A DNA stretch of 64,000 nucleotides from Saprospiraceae bacterium (GCA_019638385.1 JAHBTW010000010.1:87085-151084), one strand, 5' to 3'; positions 26,168 through 35,378 are shown, counted from the first letter of the stretch. Notes: generated by a model from the letters alone, not told the origin. Translations and numbers: made by a program.

Positions 26168-26725
26168 ATGAAATACATGAATTTTTTCTTGATGCTACTG
26201 CTCCTTTCGGTCTTCGCGGGCGGCGTGCAGGCACAAAGCGGGCTTTATAAAACCGTGAGCGGTAAAGCCGCCTTTCGCTCCGATGCGCCCTTAGAAATCA
26301 TTGAGGCCGGCTCGAAAGAGCTTTCCGGCGCAGTAGATGCCGGCAAGCGTACCTTTGCCTTTTCCATTCCTATGCAGTCGTTTTTGGGTTTCAACAGCGC
26401 TTTGCAACGCGAGCATTTCAATGAAAACTACATGGAGAGCACGCGCTTCCCGAAAGCGACTTTCAGCGGCAAGATCATTGAAGACATTGACTTCACGCAA
26501 CCGGGCGACTATACGATTCGCGCAAAAGGCAAATTCAATATTCACGGGGTAGAGCAGGAGCGCATCATCAAGGCGAGCATTACGGCCGACCGAAAAGGCT
26601 TCACTGCACGCGCCTCTTTCACTCTGTTGCTGGAGGATTTTCAAATTTCCATTCCGCGGGTGGTGTATCAAAAAATCGCCGAAGAAATAAAAGTCACCGT
26701 TGAAGCCGTATTTGAAAAAGCATAA
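26168..26725 (+). CDS. YceI family lipid-binding protein (copy 2)
   Basis: 185 aa with signal peptide (cleavage near GGVQAQ). Motifs GKAAFRSDAPLEIIEAGS, LQREHFNENYMES and FPKATFSGKI place it in the YceI family and close to the copy at 23592-24146. It is divergent from the cytochrome operon, and its last 26 bases overlap the start of the propeller histidine kinase, implying coupled translation. A barrel that binds a polyprenyl or quinone-like molecule is expected. A role as ligand carrier for the kinase is speculation. Confidence 0.94.
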   Translation: MKYMNFFLMLLLLSVFAGGVQAQSGLYKTVSGKAAFRSDAPLEIIEAGSKELSGAVDAGKRTFAFSIPMQSFLGFNSALQREHFNENYMESTRFPKATFSGKIIEDIDFTQPGDYTIRAKGKFNIHGVEQERIIKASITADRKGFTARASFTLLLEDFQISIPRVVYQKIAEEIKVTVEAVFEKA

Positions 26726-29618
26726 ATGGGCGCTCGCCATCGTCTGGCTATTGGGGGCGCTGTCTGTCCATGCACAGTCGCCGGCATTTCGCCGCCATGA
26801 GCCTGGCGGGGCTTTTTCCGAACTCCAAATTCACATAGCTGCCGAAGACTGCAAGGGCTACCTTTGGCTGGGCACAAGCGAAGGGCTGCTCCGCTTCGAC
26901 GGCGTTCGATTTGAACGGCCCGCCGCATCCGGCATCCCTCAACTAAACGGCAAACCCGGCGCGCTGTACTGCGATAGCAAGGGCGTCTTCTGGGCCGGCT
27001 TCCGCGACGGCAGCATCGCGTATGCCGACCGGCAGGGACAGTGGCGGCTCTGGGCCCCGGAGGAAGGTCTGCCCGCCGCTCCCATCACCGGCTTTGCTGA
27101 AAGCGCCGACGGGCTGTTTTGGATAGCTACCTACGGCGAAGGCTTGTACTACTACAACGGCAAACACCTCAACAACCTCTCGGAAGATGAGGGGCTACCC
27201 GGCAACGACATTTATACCCTCGTACAAGCCGAAGGCCAGGTGTGGGCCGGCACCGACGGCGGCATTGCCGTGTGCAGCATCCGGGAGGGCCGCAAAACCG
27301 TGTCCGTCCTCAGCACCGCTCAAGGGCTGCCCGATGTCATCGTCACCGCGCTGTTGCCCGACGACAACGGCAATGTATGGGTGGGCATGCACGACGGGGG
27401 AGTTGCGCATTACAACACAAAAGCCCGGGCGTTTTTTTGTCCCGACGTCCCATGGAAACAGGGCGTGGTCACCGCGCTGGCGCTGCTCGAAGATCGCGAA
27501 CTATGGATCGGCACCGACGGCTCAGGGCTATTCCGATACAGTCTCTCCGGCGGTCAATTGGACAAAATGAACGGCGCCGACGGACTTGTCAGGGCTAAAA
27601 TATCGGGATTGCACATCGGTCAGGAAGGCCAACTCCGGGTGATGACCAACGAGCGCGGGTTCTACTCGGCCAATTTGCAGTTTGCCGCCCTCCACGGCCC
27701 GCAGGGCAGCGTACAAGCCGTGTTGGCCGGAAACCGCCACCGCCTCTGGGCCGGCAGCCCCACCGGACTTTGGGTGTGCGATTTGCTGCAACCCGCGCCG
27801 CTCCGATTCACACCCCTACCCCACCCTTCCGGCAAAGCGCTCAATATCATCAGCTTGTACGAAGACGACAACGGCAATATCTGGATCGGAACGTTTGGAC
27901 AAGGGCTTTACATCCTGCCCGACGGCGGCGGTCCCTGGATTTATTTTGATGAAAAAAGCGGCCTCGCCAACAACAGCATTCTCAACATAACCGGACACGG
28001 TCAACATGTTTGGCTGGCCACTCTCGGCGGTGTTACCGAGTTTGAAATCAATAATAACATTGCACTTCAGGCCCCGGCAGCCGTGCGCAATTTCCAACAG
28101 GAAAGCGGACTGGGGTCCAACTTTATTTATTCCGTGTTTGCCGATTCCCGCGGCCGTATATGGTTCGGCACCGACGGCAAAGGGCTGAGCGTAGCGGAAG
28201 GCGGTAACATTACCAATTACAACAAAGCCATCAGCGCCGACCGGGATACTTTTCCTTTGCACACAGTATATTCCATTGCCGAAGACCATGCCGGGCGTAT
28301 CTGGTTCACGACGGCTAAAGACGGCCTGTTTTCTTTCGATGGACAATACTTTCAGCGCCACACCTACCCCGACGGAGTGCGCAACAAGGGCATTGCGCTC
28401 ATCAGCAGGGAGGCATCCGGGCTGTTGCTGTTGGCGCATCACAACGGCATAGACCTCTTAAACCCCGTTACCGGCCAGTTTTTGCACTTTGAAGAAGGAG
28501 CCGGCATCACCGAATTTGAGCCGAACCTCAACGCCGTGTCCAACGATCGTGAAGGGCATATCTGGATGGGTACGCAGCAGGGCGTAGTGCGGTATTCGCC
28601 GTTGGGGCGGCGGCGGGCCACTTACCCCGCCACCATATTAGAGCGCGTTTTTGTTTTTTTGGAACCGGTTGATTTTCAAAACAAAACCAATTTTGGGCAC
28701 CGGGAAAACAGCCTCGTATTTCGCTTTTCCGGGCTGTGGTACACCGATCCCGAACGCATCCAATACCGGTACCGGCTGCGCGGCTACAACCACGACTGGA
28801 TTTTCTCTGCCGACCGGCAGGCCACTTATTCCAATTTGCCGCCCGGCAAATACACCTTCGAGGTAGTGGCCGGCTTAGACGATCGCTTTGAACCGGGCCG
28901 GGCCGCGCACTACACCTTCCGCATTCGGGCGCCCTTTTGGTTGCGGTGGTGGTTTATACTCCTGGCAGCAGCGGGTATTTCCGGCGGCATTATGTATTGG
29001 ATCCGCTTTCGCGAAACGCGGCTGCAACGGGAGGCACTGCGCAACAAAGAGCAAATTGAGAACCGCTTTGAGGTGCTCAAAAGTCAGATCAACCCGCACT
29101 TTTTGTTCAACAATTTCAACACTTTAGCCTCCATCATCGAGGAAGACCCCGCACTGGCCGTGCGCTATGTGGAGCGGCTCTCCGATTTTTTCCGCAGCAT
29201 CATACAGTACCGCGAAAAAGACCTCATTCCGCTGGCAGAGGAGTTGGAGGTGGTGAAAAACTATGCCTTCCTCTTAGAGCAGCGCCACGGAAAAAACTTC
29301 CGGTTGGACATACAGGACGACATTGACACGGCAGGCTTTATTGCGCCGCTGAGCCTGCAATTGCTGGTGGAAAACGCCGTGAAGCACAACATCGCATCCG
29401 CAGCCAAACCGCTGCGTGTGACCATTTCCGTACAGGATCATTATATAATGGTGGAGAACAACCTGCAACCGAGGTTAAGCCCTTCCGACTCAACCGGCAT
29501 GGGGCTGAAAAACATTGTGCGGCGCTACGAACTGCTCAGCAGCAGCGGGGTGACGGTAGAAAAAACCGCCGCATCGTTTCGGGTCGGTATCCCGGTCATT
29601 CAAATCGAACCGCTATGA
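26700..29618 (+). CDS. Two-component sensor: beta-propeller, Y_Y_Y domain and LytS-type histidine kinase
   Basis: 972 aa. It has no ATG start: TTG at 26700, or TTG at 26712 which gives a cleaner signal peptide (MKKHKWALAIVWLLGALSVHAQ). Residues about 40-640 are two-component-regulator propeller repeats with recurring W-x-G-T-x-x-G-L motifs. About 655-740 is a Y_Y_Y domain (YRYRLRGYNHDW, YSNLPPGKYTFEV). A transmembrane helix lies at about 745-768. The kinase has SQINPHFLFNNFNT with the phospho-acceptor His near residue 800, and an ATPase lobe with LLVENAVKHN and GMGLKNI. It overlaps the YceI gene upstream and the LytTR regulator downstream (ATGA). Confidence 0.95.
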   Translation: MKPYLKKHKWALAIVWLLGALSVHAQSPAFRRHEPGGAFSELQIHIAAEDCKGYLWLGTSEGLLRFDGVRFERPAASGIPQLNGKPGALYCDSKGVFWAGFRDGSIAYADRQGQWRLWAPEEGLPAAPITGFAESADGLFWIATYGEGLYYYNGKHLNNLSEDEGLPGNDIYTLVQAEGQVWAGTDGGIAVCSIREGRKTVSVLSTAQGLPDVIVTALLPDDNGNVWVGMHDGGVAHYNTKARAFFCPDVPWKQGVVTALALLEDRELWIGTDGSGLFRYSLSGGQLDKMNGADGLVRAKISGLHIGQEGQLRVMTNERGFYSANLQFAALHGPQGSVQAVLAGNRHRLWAGSPTGLWVCDLLQPAPLRFTPLPHPSGKALNIISLYEDDNGNIWIGTFGQGLYILPDGGGPWIYFDEKSGLANNSILNITGHGQHVWLATLGGVTEFEINNNIALQAPAAVRNFQQESGLGSNFIYSVFADSRGRIWFGTDGKGLSVAEGGNITNYNKAISADRDTFPLHTVYSIAEDHAGRIWFTTAKDGLFSFDGQYFQRHTYPDGVRNKGIALISREASGLLLLAHHNGIDLLNPVTGQFLHFEEGAGITEFEPNLNAVSNDREGHIWMGTQQGVVRYSPLGRRRATYPATILERVFVFLEPVDFQNKTNFGHRENSLVFRFSGLWYTDPERIQYRYRLRGYNHDWIFSADRQATYSNLPPGKYTFEVVAGLDDRFEPGRAAHYTFRIRAPFWLRWWFILLAAAGISGGIMYWIRFRETRLQREALRNKEQIENRFEVLKSQINPHFLFNNFNTLASIIEEDPALAVRYVERLSDFFRSIIQYREKDLIPLAEELEVVKNYAFLLEQRHGKNFRLDIQDDIDTAGFIAPLSLQLLVENAVKHNIASAAKPLRVTISVQDHYIMVENNLQPRLSPSDSTGMGLKNIVRRYELLSSSGVTVEKTAASFRVGIPVIQIEPL

Positions 29619-30379
29619 GAGTATTCATCATCGAAGACGAAGACGCCGCCGCCCGCCGGCTGCAAAAGCTGATTGTAGAATGCGACCCGACCGCCGAAAT
29701 CGCGGGCCTGGCCGAGGGCATTGAAACCGCAGTGGCCTGGCTCGATTCGCATCCCCGGCCCGATCTCATTTTTATGGACATCCACCTGAGCGACGGTTCC
29801 GCTTTCGAGATTTTCAACCGCTTTGAAGTGCAAAGCCCGGTCATTTTTTCCACCGCTTACGACCAATATGCCATACAGGCGTTCAAGTACAACACGGTAG
29901 ACTACCTGCTCAAGCCGGTAAAAGCAGAAGAATTGGCGCCCGCGCTGGCCAAGTATCGGCGCGCCGCAGCGGCTGCCCTGCCCGATTACCGCCTGCTGGC
30001 TGAGTTGCTGCCCCATCAGGACAAAGCCGCCCGCCGCTTCCTCATTCGCACCGGGCACACCATGAAAGTGATAGACGCTGCCGACGCCGCCTATTTTTAT
30101 TCCCAAAATAAAATCACCTACTTAGTGGCACACACCGGCAAGCGCTACCCGGTGGACTACCCGCTCGATCGCTTAGAGCACATCCTCGACGCCCGGCAGT
30201 TTTTTCGCATCAACCGGCAGATCATCCTCACGGTAGCCTCTATAAAGGAAATGCATGCCTACTCCAAAAGCCGGGTAAAAATAGAACTGGCGCCTCCCTG
30301 CGGGCTGGAGGCCATCGTGAGCACGGAAAAGTCGCCGCTGTTTAAGCGCTGGCTGACGGGGGTGGAGGAGGATGAGTGA
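29615..30379 (+). CDS. LytTR family response regulator
   Basis: 254 aa. The receiver domain has FIIEDED, the phospho-acceptor Asp55 in LIFMDIHLSDG, a conserved Thr/Ser in FSTAYDQYAIQAF and the Lys in YLLKPVKAEE. The C-terminal LytTR DNA-binding domain (about 145-250) contains IDAADAAYFYSQNKITYLV, RFFRINRQIIL-type strand and SKSRVKIEL. It starts in the stop codon of the kinase, a typical coupled pair. Target promoters are unknown; the cytochrome/YceI genes next door are natural candidates. Confidence 0.96.
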   Translation: MRVFIIEDEDAAARRLQKLIVECDPTAEIAGLAEGIETAVAWLDSHPRPDLIFMDIHLSDGSAFEIFNRFEVQSPVIFSTAYDQYAIQAFKYNTVDYLLKPVKAEELAPALAKYRRAAAAALPDYRLLAELLPHQDKAARRFLIRTGHTMKVIDAADAAYFYSQNKITYLVAHTGKRYPVDYPLDRLEHILDARQFFRINRQIILTVASIKEMHAYSKSRVKIELAPPCGLEAIVSTEKSPLFKRWLTGVEEDE

Positions 30380-30410
30380 GGGGCAGTCTTGTTGAACGTT
30401 ATGGCTGCCT

Positions 30411-30534
30411 GTACACTACTGAATATTTTCTATTTCACGCAACGCCGCAACGCTCGCAACGTTCAATTTTTAGGCTCTTTTGGGACAAAAACAGGCGTCT
30501 TTGCAGCGCTGCGTGAAAAATGTACAGTAGTGCG
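30411..30534. repeat. About 120-bp dispersed repeat with imperfect terminal inversions (copy A)
   Basis: It is close to 90 per cent identical by eye to 53342-53460. The left end CACTACTGAATATTTTC and the inverted right end CACTACTGTACATTTTTC are related, giving MITE-like or hairpin-forming termini. The centre holds the CGCAACGCCGCAACGCTCGC motif. Both copies lie close to gene ends. Confidence 0.75.
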
Positions 30535-30681
30535 GCCTGTCTGACATGGCTTTCCTTCTCTGTGGAAATAACGATCGGATTACTACCTCGCGATAGGCTT
30601 ACGGTCGTAAGCAACCGGTGAACCACATCTATTCCAGTGCGGAGCTACATCCGATCTTTGCGAGGTCAAAAATCGGAAAAA

Positions 30682-30996
30682 ATGGAAAAGGAACCGCGTA
30701 AAAGACGAGATGCGTCGTCGATGTATGATTTGGTATCGTTGTGGGAAGAGAGTGATCTGTCCCAACAGGCATTTTGCGAGGCACACGAGATACCTGTTGC
30801 GGTATTCGCCTATTGGCGTCGTCGGCAGAAGAGGGCACAGGAAGGAGAGAAGCGGGCGACTGGTTTTTCGGAGGTATGCTTGCCGGGGCCGGAGTCGTCC
30901 GGGGGCATTTTTGCGCGAATACGTTTTGCCAACGGTGTGGAGTTGGAGCTTGAGCAGCGGGTGGACAGCGCGTGGCTCAAAGCTCTGTTGCAGTGA
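30682..30996 (+). CDS. tnpA: IS66 accessory protein TnpA
   Basis: 104 aa from ATG 30682. A basic N-terminus is followed by a helix-turn-helix-like segment (MYDLVSLWEESDLSQQAFCEAHEI, WRRRQKR), as in the IS66 OrfA family. The C-terminus (FANGVELEL) is typical. First of three genes in the element; its stop overlaps the GTG of tnpB. Needed for transposition, probably by DNA binding. Confidence 0.9.
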   Translation: MEKEPRKRRDASSMYDLVSLWEESDLSQQAFCEAHEIPVAVFAYWRRRQKRAQEGEKRATGFSEVCLPGPESSGGIFARIRFANGVELELEQRVDSAWLKALLQ

Positions 30997-31367
30997 TCAC
31001 CTTCGGTACGGGTCATCGGTACTATCTGTATCGTGGCTTTGTGGATATGCGCAAGAGCTTTGACAGCTTAGCGGGACTGGTGACCAATGAGCTTGGTCGT
31101 CAGGCGACGAGCGGGGAGGTGTATATATTCATCAACCGTCGTCGGGATCAGGTCAAGCTGTTGGTGTGGGATCGTTCGGGCTTTGTGATATACTACAAGC
31201 GTTTGGAGAAGGGTACTTTCGAGATGCCAAGGGTAGAAGCGGGGGAAAAAGAGAAGGCCAAGTCGCTGGCATGGGCGGAGTTGCTGTTGATTTTGGAGGG
31301 CATTTCGCTGTCCTCGGCGCGTTGGCGCAAGCGCTATATGAGGATGGAAAATATGGAAAAAAAGTAG
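30993..31367 (+). CDS. tnpB: IS66 accessory protein TnpB
   Basis: 124 aa from GTG 30993, which overlaps the tnpA stop (GTGA). The IS66 Orf2 signature is complete: YYLYRGFVDMRKSFDSLAGLV, FINRRRDQVKLLVWDRSGF and YYKRLEKGTFEMP. Family length is about 115-120, so this start fits better than the GTG at 30972. Confidence 0.95.
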   Translation: MITFGTGHRYYLYRGFVDMRKSFDSLAGLVTNELGRQATSGEVYIFINRRRDQVKLLVWDRSGFVIYYKRLEKGTFEMPRVEAGEKEKAKSLAWAELLLILEGISLSSARWRKRYMRMENMEKK

Positions 31368-31412
31368 GGGTAAAAATAGGAAGACAGATAATGTTTTTTG
31401 TATTTTTACACC

Positions 31413-32948
31413 ATGCAAGAGACTCAACAACAATACGTTAGTATAGAGGAATATCAGCGGTTGCAGCAGGATTACCTGTTGCTTAAGCACCAGTTTGAAC
31501 AGCTCAAACGTATGATATTCGGCACAAAAAGCGAGCGTTTTGTACCCGATTCGCTGCCCGGCCAGTTGAGCCTGGATTTGAATATAGAGCAGGCGGCGCC
31601 GGCGCCAGTTCAAACCGAAAAGATAAGCTACGATCGGAAAAAACACAGGCCGATCCAAATTACTCCACATGGGCGCCTGCCCATAGATGCCTCTCTGCCC
31701 CGGCGGCGCTTCGAGATTGAACCGCAGGAAGATACCAGCGGCATGAAGCGCATAGGAGAAGAAATCACCGAAGAGTTGGATTACCGTCCGGGTAGTTTTT
31801 GGGTCAATCAGTATGTGCGCCCCAAATACGCTGTGCCACAACAGGATTTGGATCCGAGCACAGAGGAACAGCCCGGCGTGGTGATTGCGCCCCTGCCGTC
31901 GCGCCCCATTGAAAAGGGTATCCCCAGTGCAGGGCTGTTGGCATACATCCTGTTGTCCAAAACGGCGGATCACCTGCCGCTGTATCGCATAGGCAAGATG
32001 TTCGAGCGCCAGGGTGTCAGCATTCCCGCAGCTACCATGATCGATTGGTTCAAAGCCACCTGTAATCTGGTCAAGCCCTTGTACGAAGCACAAAAGCGCC
32101 TGGTGCTCGGCGCCGATTATCTGCAAATGGATGAATCGCCGATTAAAGTGCTGGAAAGCGAAACCAAGGGCAAAACCCACCGGGGCTACATGTGGGTGTG
32201 CCGGGCGCCAGTTCAAAATCTTGTCTTTTTTAGTTACAACTCCGGACGCACTGCCGAAGCACCCACGGAATTGCTCAAAAACTTCCACGGAACGCTGCAA
32301 ACCGACGGGTATAGCGTCTATGAAATGTTTGAGCGCCGTGCGGAAATCACCCTGGCGGCCTGTCTGGCTCACGCTCGACGCAAGTTCACGGAGGCGCAGT
32401 CTAACGACAAAGCCCGCGCCGATGCGGTATTGACAAAAATACAAGCGCTGTATGAAGTAGAGCGCAGCGCTAAAGAAAAGCGACTCAATGCCCCCGAACG
32501 ATTAGCCCTGCGGCAGGAGTTGTCGCGCCCCATCTTCGATGAATTGGGCGAATACCTCAAAAAAGAACTGCTGGAGGTCTTGCCCAAAACTCCCATCGGG
32601 CAAGCCATCGCTTACTCGCTCAATCGTTGGAAAAAACTTGAACAGTTCCTTTTTGACGGGAGAGTAGAAATAGATACCAACCTGCTGGAAAATAAAATCC
32701 GTCCACTGGCGCTGGGACGTAAAAATTACCTCTTTGCCGGTAACGATGAAGCCGCTCAGCGTTTAGCTATCGCCTATTCCCTGATGGCCAGTTGCAAAAT
32801 CAACGACATCAACCCACACACCTGGCTCAGAGATGTCCTCTTCCGACTGCCGGATATGCCCGTCAATCAAGTCGAGCAACTCCTCCCTCACAACTGGAAG
32901 CCCTTGGAGGTATATCCCGAATGGTTCGCCATCGAGGACGATGGATAG
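31413..32948 (+). CDS. tnpC: IS66 family transposase TnpC
   Basis: 511 aa from ATG 31413. It contains an N-terminal leucine-zipper-like helix with LKRMIFGTKSER, an acidic linker, and the DDE catalytic core: Asp in DYLQMDESPIKVL, Asp in GTLQTDGYSVY, Glu in DTNLLENKIRPLALGRKN. The C-terminal IS66_C domain ends in the region HTWLRDVL and LPHNWK. Full length and uninterrupted. Confidence 0.98.
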   Translation: MQETQQQYVSIEEYQRLQQDYLLLKHQFEQLKRMIFGTKSERFVPDSLPGQLSLDLNIEQAAPAPVQTEKISYDRKKHRPIQITPHGRLPIDASLPRRRFEIEPQEDTSGMKRIGEEITEELDYRPGSFWVNQYVRPKYAVPQQDLDPSTEEQPGVVIAPLPSRPIEKGIPSAGLLAYILLSKTADHLPLYRIGKMFERQGVSIPAATMIDWFKATCNLVKPLYEAQKRLVLGADYLQMDESPIKVLESETKGKTHRGYMWVCRAPVQNLVFFSYNSGRTAEAPTELLKNFHGTLQTDGYSVYEMFERRAEITLAACLAHARRKFTEAQSNDKARADAVLTKIQALYEVERSAKEKRLNAPERLALRQELSRPIFDELGEYLKKELLEVLPKTPIGQAIAYSLNRWKKLEQFLFDGRVEIDTNLLENKIRPLALGRKNYLFAGNDEAAQRLAIAYSLMASCKINDINPHTWLRDVLFRLPDMPVNQVEQLLPHNWKPLEVYPEWFAIEDDG

Positions 32949-33045
32949 ACACGACCTTCGCTGCAGGGCAGGGTGTGGTTCACCGGTTGCTTACTTACGG
33001 TCGGCTATCGGCGGTTATGGTAAGCAAAGCCGTTGTTGTAATATA

Positions 33046-33987
33046 TTACCCCCCAATATTCTTTAAGGCCTCCCTGATAAGGTTTTTGACCTCCTCAAAG
33101 TCTTGACTGTTTTGTAGGTTCAATTCGACATCACCTGTGCCGAAGTGTCCAATATTCGTCATATCTCTGCCTTGCCTTGGCATTGGTTTAATGTCTTCCG
33201 GGTTAAGTTTCAAGTACAGAGCTATTTTATTTTTGTACGTTTGGAGACACACGAAGTTCTGACTGGTTTTATAAGCAATGTAGTGTTTCTTTGGAGCCTC
33301 TTCAATCGAATTGTCTAATTCGACTATGAAGTCTCGGATTTCATTAAAGAGTTCCAACATTGTGGCGCTTAAACCTTCTGTATGTTGTTCAATTGTATAG
33401 GTTGCCGTCTTTCTTGTTAGAGCCGCCTTTTTCCCCGCCTCAACCATTACTGGGTTTTTCAAGGCGCCTTCCGTGTATTCATGCTGCGTTATCGCTGTTG
33501 TCCGACGGTAAACTTCATCAATACTCAGTATGCCGTTTTCATATATTTTATATTGCCAAAGTTCAATATTGGCGCCCATTACTTGCACAGCATGCACGTC
33601 ATATTTTTTATATTCAGGAGCAAGACAGATAACACGAATATCTGACCACTCAACTTTGACATCTTTGCCAAATGCTTTGTTGGCTGCAATTTGAAAATCT
33701 CCTTTATGGTCTTTAATCCAATGTAAATAGTACAAACTTTGGTTTATCAGTTCAGAAGAGGCTACTTTTTTATATTCTATAATTACCGGGTTAAAGTCCT
33801 CTGAAAGTGCTAATGTATCAATTCTCCCAGAGTGAATATTTCCAGTAAAAAATTCAGAAGCAATCAAATCACAATTGAATATGGTTTTGAGATTATCCTC
33901 GACAAGTCTTTGTAAGTCCTTCTCAACTTTAAAGTCTATCGGCTTTACTCGTTTGGCTAAGCCTTTGTCAATTTCAAATATTGCCAT
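33046..33987 (-). CDS. DUF5655 domain protein with N-terminal nuclease-like fold
   Basis: 313 aa. Residues about 20-150 have the PD-(D/E)XK-like order: SGRIDTLAL with an Asp, then VIIEYKK (E-x-K). The C-terminal 110 residues (LFNEIRDFIVELD through LYLKLNPEDI and MRGIGHFGTGDVEL-like end) are a DUF5655 domain, often found with restriction or defence nucleases. The gene is A+T-rich compared with the window and stands alone next to an IS66 copy, which suggests horizontal origin. Possible role in DNA defence; not proven. Confidence 0.85.
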   Translation of the reverse strand: MAIFEIDKGLAKRVKPIDFKVEKDLQRLVEDNLKTIFNCDLIASEFFTGNIHSGRIDTLALSEDFNPVIIEYKKVASSELINQSLYYLHWIKDHKGDFQIAANKAFGKDVKVEWSDIRVICLAPEYKKYDVHAVQVMGANIELWQYKIYENGILSIDEVYRRTTAITQHEYTEGALKNPVMVEAGKKAALTRKTATYTIEQHTEGLSATMLELFNEIRDFIVELDNSIEEAPKKHYIAYKTSQNFVCLQTYKNKIALYLKLNPEDIKPMPRQGRDMTNIGHFGTGDVELNLQNSQDFEEVKNLIREALKNIGG

Positions 33988-34073
33988 GTTTTTATTTTTC
34001 TAATTTGCTGTATAAAGGTTGTAAAACAACCCAAATTTTTTGAAAATATAAAACCCCTGCCCACAAATGTAGC

Positions 34074-35249
34074 TCAGCTCAACCCCTCCAATATCACCTC
34101 GCAGGCAAGCCGTATTTCTGCGGCGGTGATGATGAGCGGCGGCGCTATACGCAGGGAGCGGTTGTTGAACAAAAACCAATCGGTGAGAATGCCTTTGGAG
34201 AGACAATGGCCGATGCAGCGCTGTACGGCGTCGAAGTCGGCCAGTTCCACTGCGATGAGCAGGCCGGCGCTGCGCACTTCTACGATGGCGGGGTGCCGGA
34301 GCAGTGAGCGGAATAGTTGTTCTTTGGCCGCCACTTGTGCTACGAGATCGCTTTCGGTGAGAGCATTCAAGGTGGCCAGAGCGGCTGCGCAACTCACCGG
34401 ATGCCCTCCGAAGGTAGTGATGTGGCCGAGTATGGGGTTGGCGCTGAGTGCTTCCATGATGCGCCTGGGCGCAACAAAAGCGCCGATGGGCATGCCGCCG
34501 CCCATGCCTTTGGCCAACAGGATTATATCGGGCGTGACGCCGTAGCGCTCGCAGGCAAACAGCGTACCCGTGCGCCCGAATCCGGTTTGCACTTCATCGA
34601 ATAGGAGCAGAGCGCCGGTTTCGTCGCAGCGCCGGCGAAGGCGTTTCAGGTAGTCATCTGCCGGAAGGCGCACGCCCCACTCGGCCTGCACGGGTTCTAT
34701 GATGACGGCGGCGGTGTGTCGGGTAATTTGTTGCAGACACCAGTCGCAGTTGAACTCAATGTGCCGGATGCCGGGCAACAGCGGGTGGTAGCCCTGCGTA
34801 AAATCGGTGGGCTGCATCAGCGAGGCGGCGCCCTGCGTACTGCCGTGATAGGCCCGGCGGCAGGCCACGATTTCCGGGCGACCGGTGTAGCGCTTAGCGA
34901 GTTTCATGGCGCCTTCGGTGGCTTCTGTGCCGGAATTGACAAAATACACATTGTCCAATCCGGGCGGCAGGCACTCCGCCAGGCGGCGAGCCAATTGCGC
35001 CTGCGGCCCCAGCACAAATTCGCCGTACACCATCGTATGCAGATAGCGGTCGGCCTGCGCCTTCACCGCCTCCACCACGGTCGGATGCCGATGCCCCAGG
35101 CTACTCACCCCGATGCCGGCGATGAGATCCAAATACGCCTTACCCTCCGTATCATACAGATACATGCCTTCGGCGCGTTCTATTTCCAATCCCAGCGGAA
35201 AAGGGCTGGTTTGCGCTACATGCTCCAAAAAAAGCCGGCGGATGTTCAT
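34074..35249 (-). CDS. Class III pyridoxal-phosphate aminotransferase
   Basis: 391 aa from ATG 35249. Fold type I motifs: AYLDLIAGIGVSSLGHRHP, VNSGTEATEGAMKLAKRYTG (phosphate loop), YHGSTQGA, LLFDEVQTGFGRTG (the Asp that binds the pyridine nitrogen), the Schiff-base Lys in LAKGMGGGMPIGAF and HITTFGGHPVSCAAALA. Acetylornithine/ornithine or 4-aminobutyrate-type transamination is possible; the exact substrate cannot be told. No arginine or GABA genes are adjacent. The citrulline hydrolase CtlX at 36088 is a loose link to arginine/ornithine metabolism. Confidence 0.9.
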   Translation of the reverse strand: MNIRRLFLEHVAQTSPFPLGLEIERAEGMYLYDTEGKAYLDLIAGIGVSSLGHRHPTVVEAVKAQADRYLHTMVYGEFVLGPQAQLARRLAECLPPGLDNVYFVNSGTEATEGAMKLAKRYTGRPEIVACRRAYHGSTQGAASLMQPTDFTQGYHPLLPGIRHIEFNCDWCLQQITRHTAAVIIEPVQAEWGVRLPADDYLKRLRRRCDETGALLLFDEVQTGFGRTGTLFACERYGVTPDIILLAKGMGGGMPIGAFVAPRRIMEALSANPILGHITTFGGHPVSCAAALATLNALTESDLVAQVAAKEQLFRSLLRHPAIVEVRSAGLLIAVELADFDAVQRCIGHCLSKGILTDWFLFNNRSLRIAPPLIITAAEIRLACEVILEGLS

Positions 35250-35378
35250 GTTTTTAAAATTTAACCGCAAGGTACGACGCGCCGGAGACACAATAAAACT
35301 GCACGCTTTCATCCTGTATTGGCAGGGAATTTGTTCTTTTGCAACACTGAAAAAAACAATGCCGCCGTTTTCGGCACT

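Larger units (their letters stand above)
30607..32994 (+). mobile_element. Complete IS66 family insertion sequence
   Basis: 2388 bp. The perfect 21-bp terminal inverted repeats begin GTAAGCAACCGGTGAACC (30607-30627 and, inverted, 32974-32994). They are flanked by the 8-bp direct duplication TTACGGTC (30599-30606 and 32995-33002), the standard IS66 target duplication. It carries tnpA, tnpB and tnpC in order, all intact, so the insertion looks recent and potentially active. The target lay between the LytTR regulator and the DUF5655 gene and no gene was cut. Confidence 0.97.

Noticed and set aside
30435..30626. Small ORF sharing a peptide (LLYIFHAALQ..KSLKIERC) with 53381-53737
   Set aside because: The similarity comes from the 120-bp DNA repeat; the frames have no start or context and differ outside the repeat.
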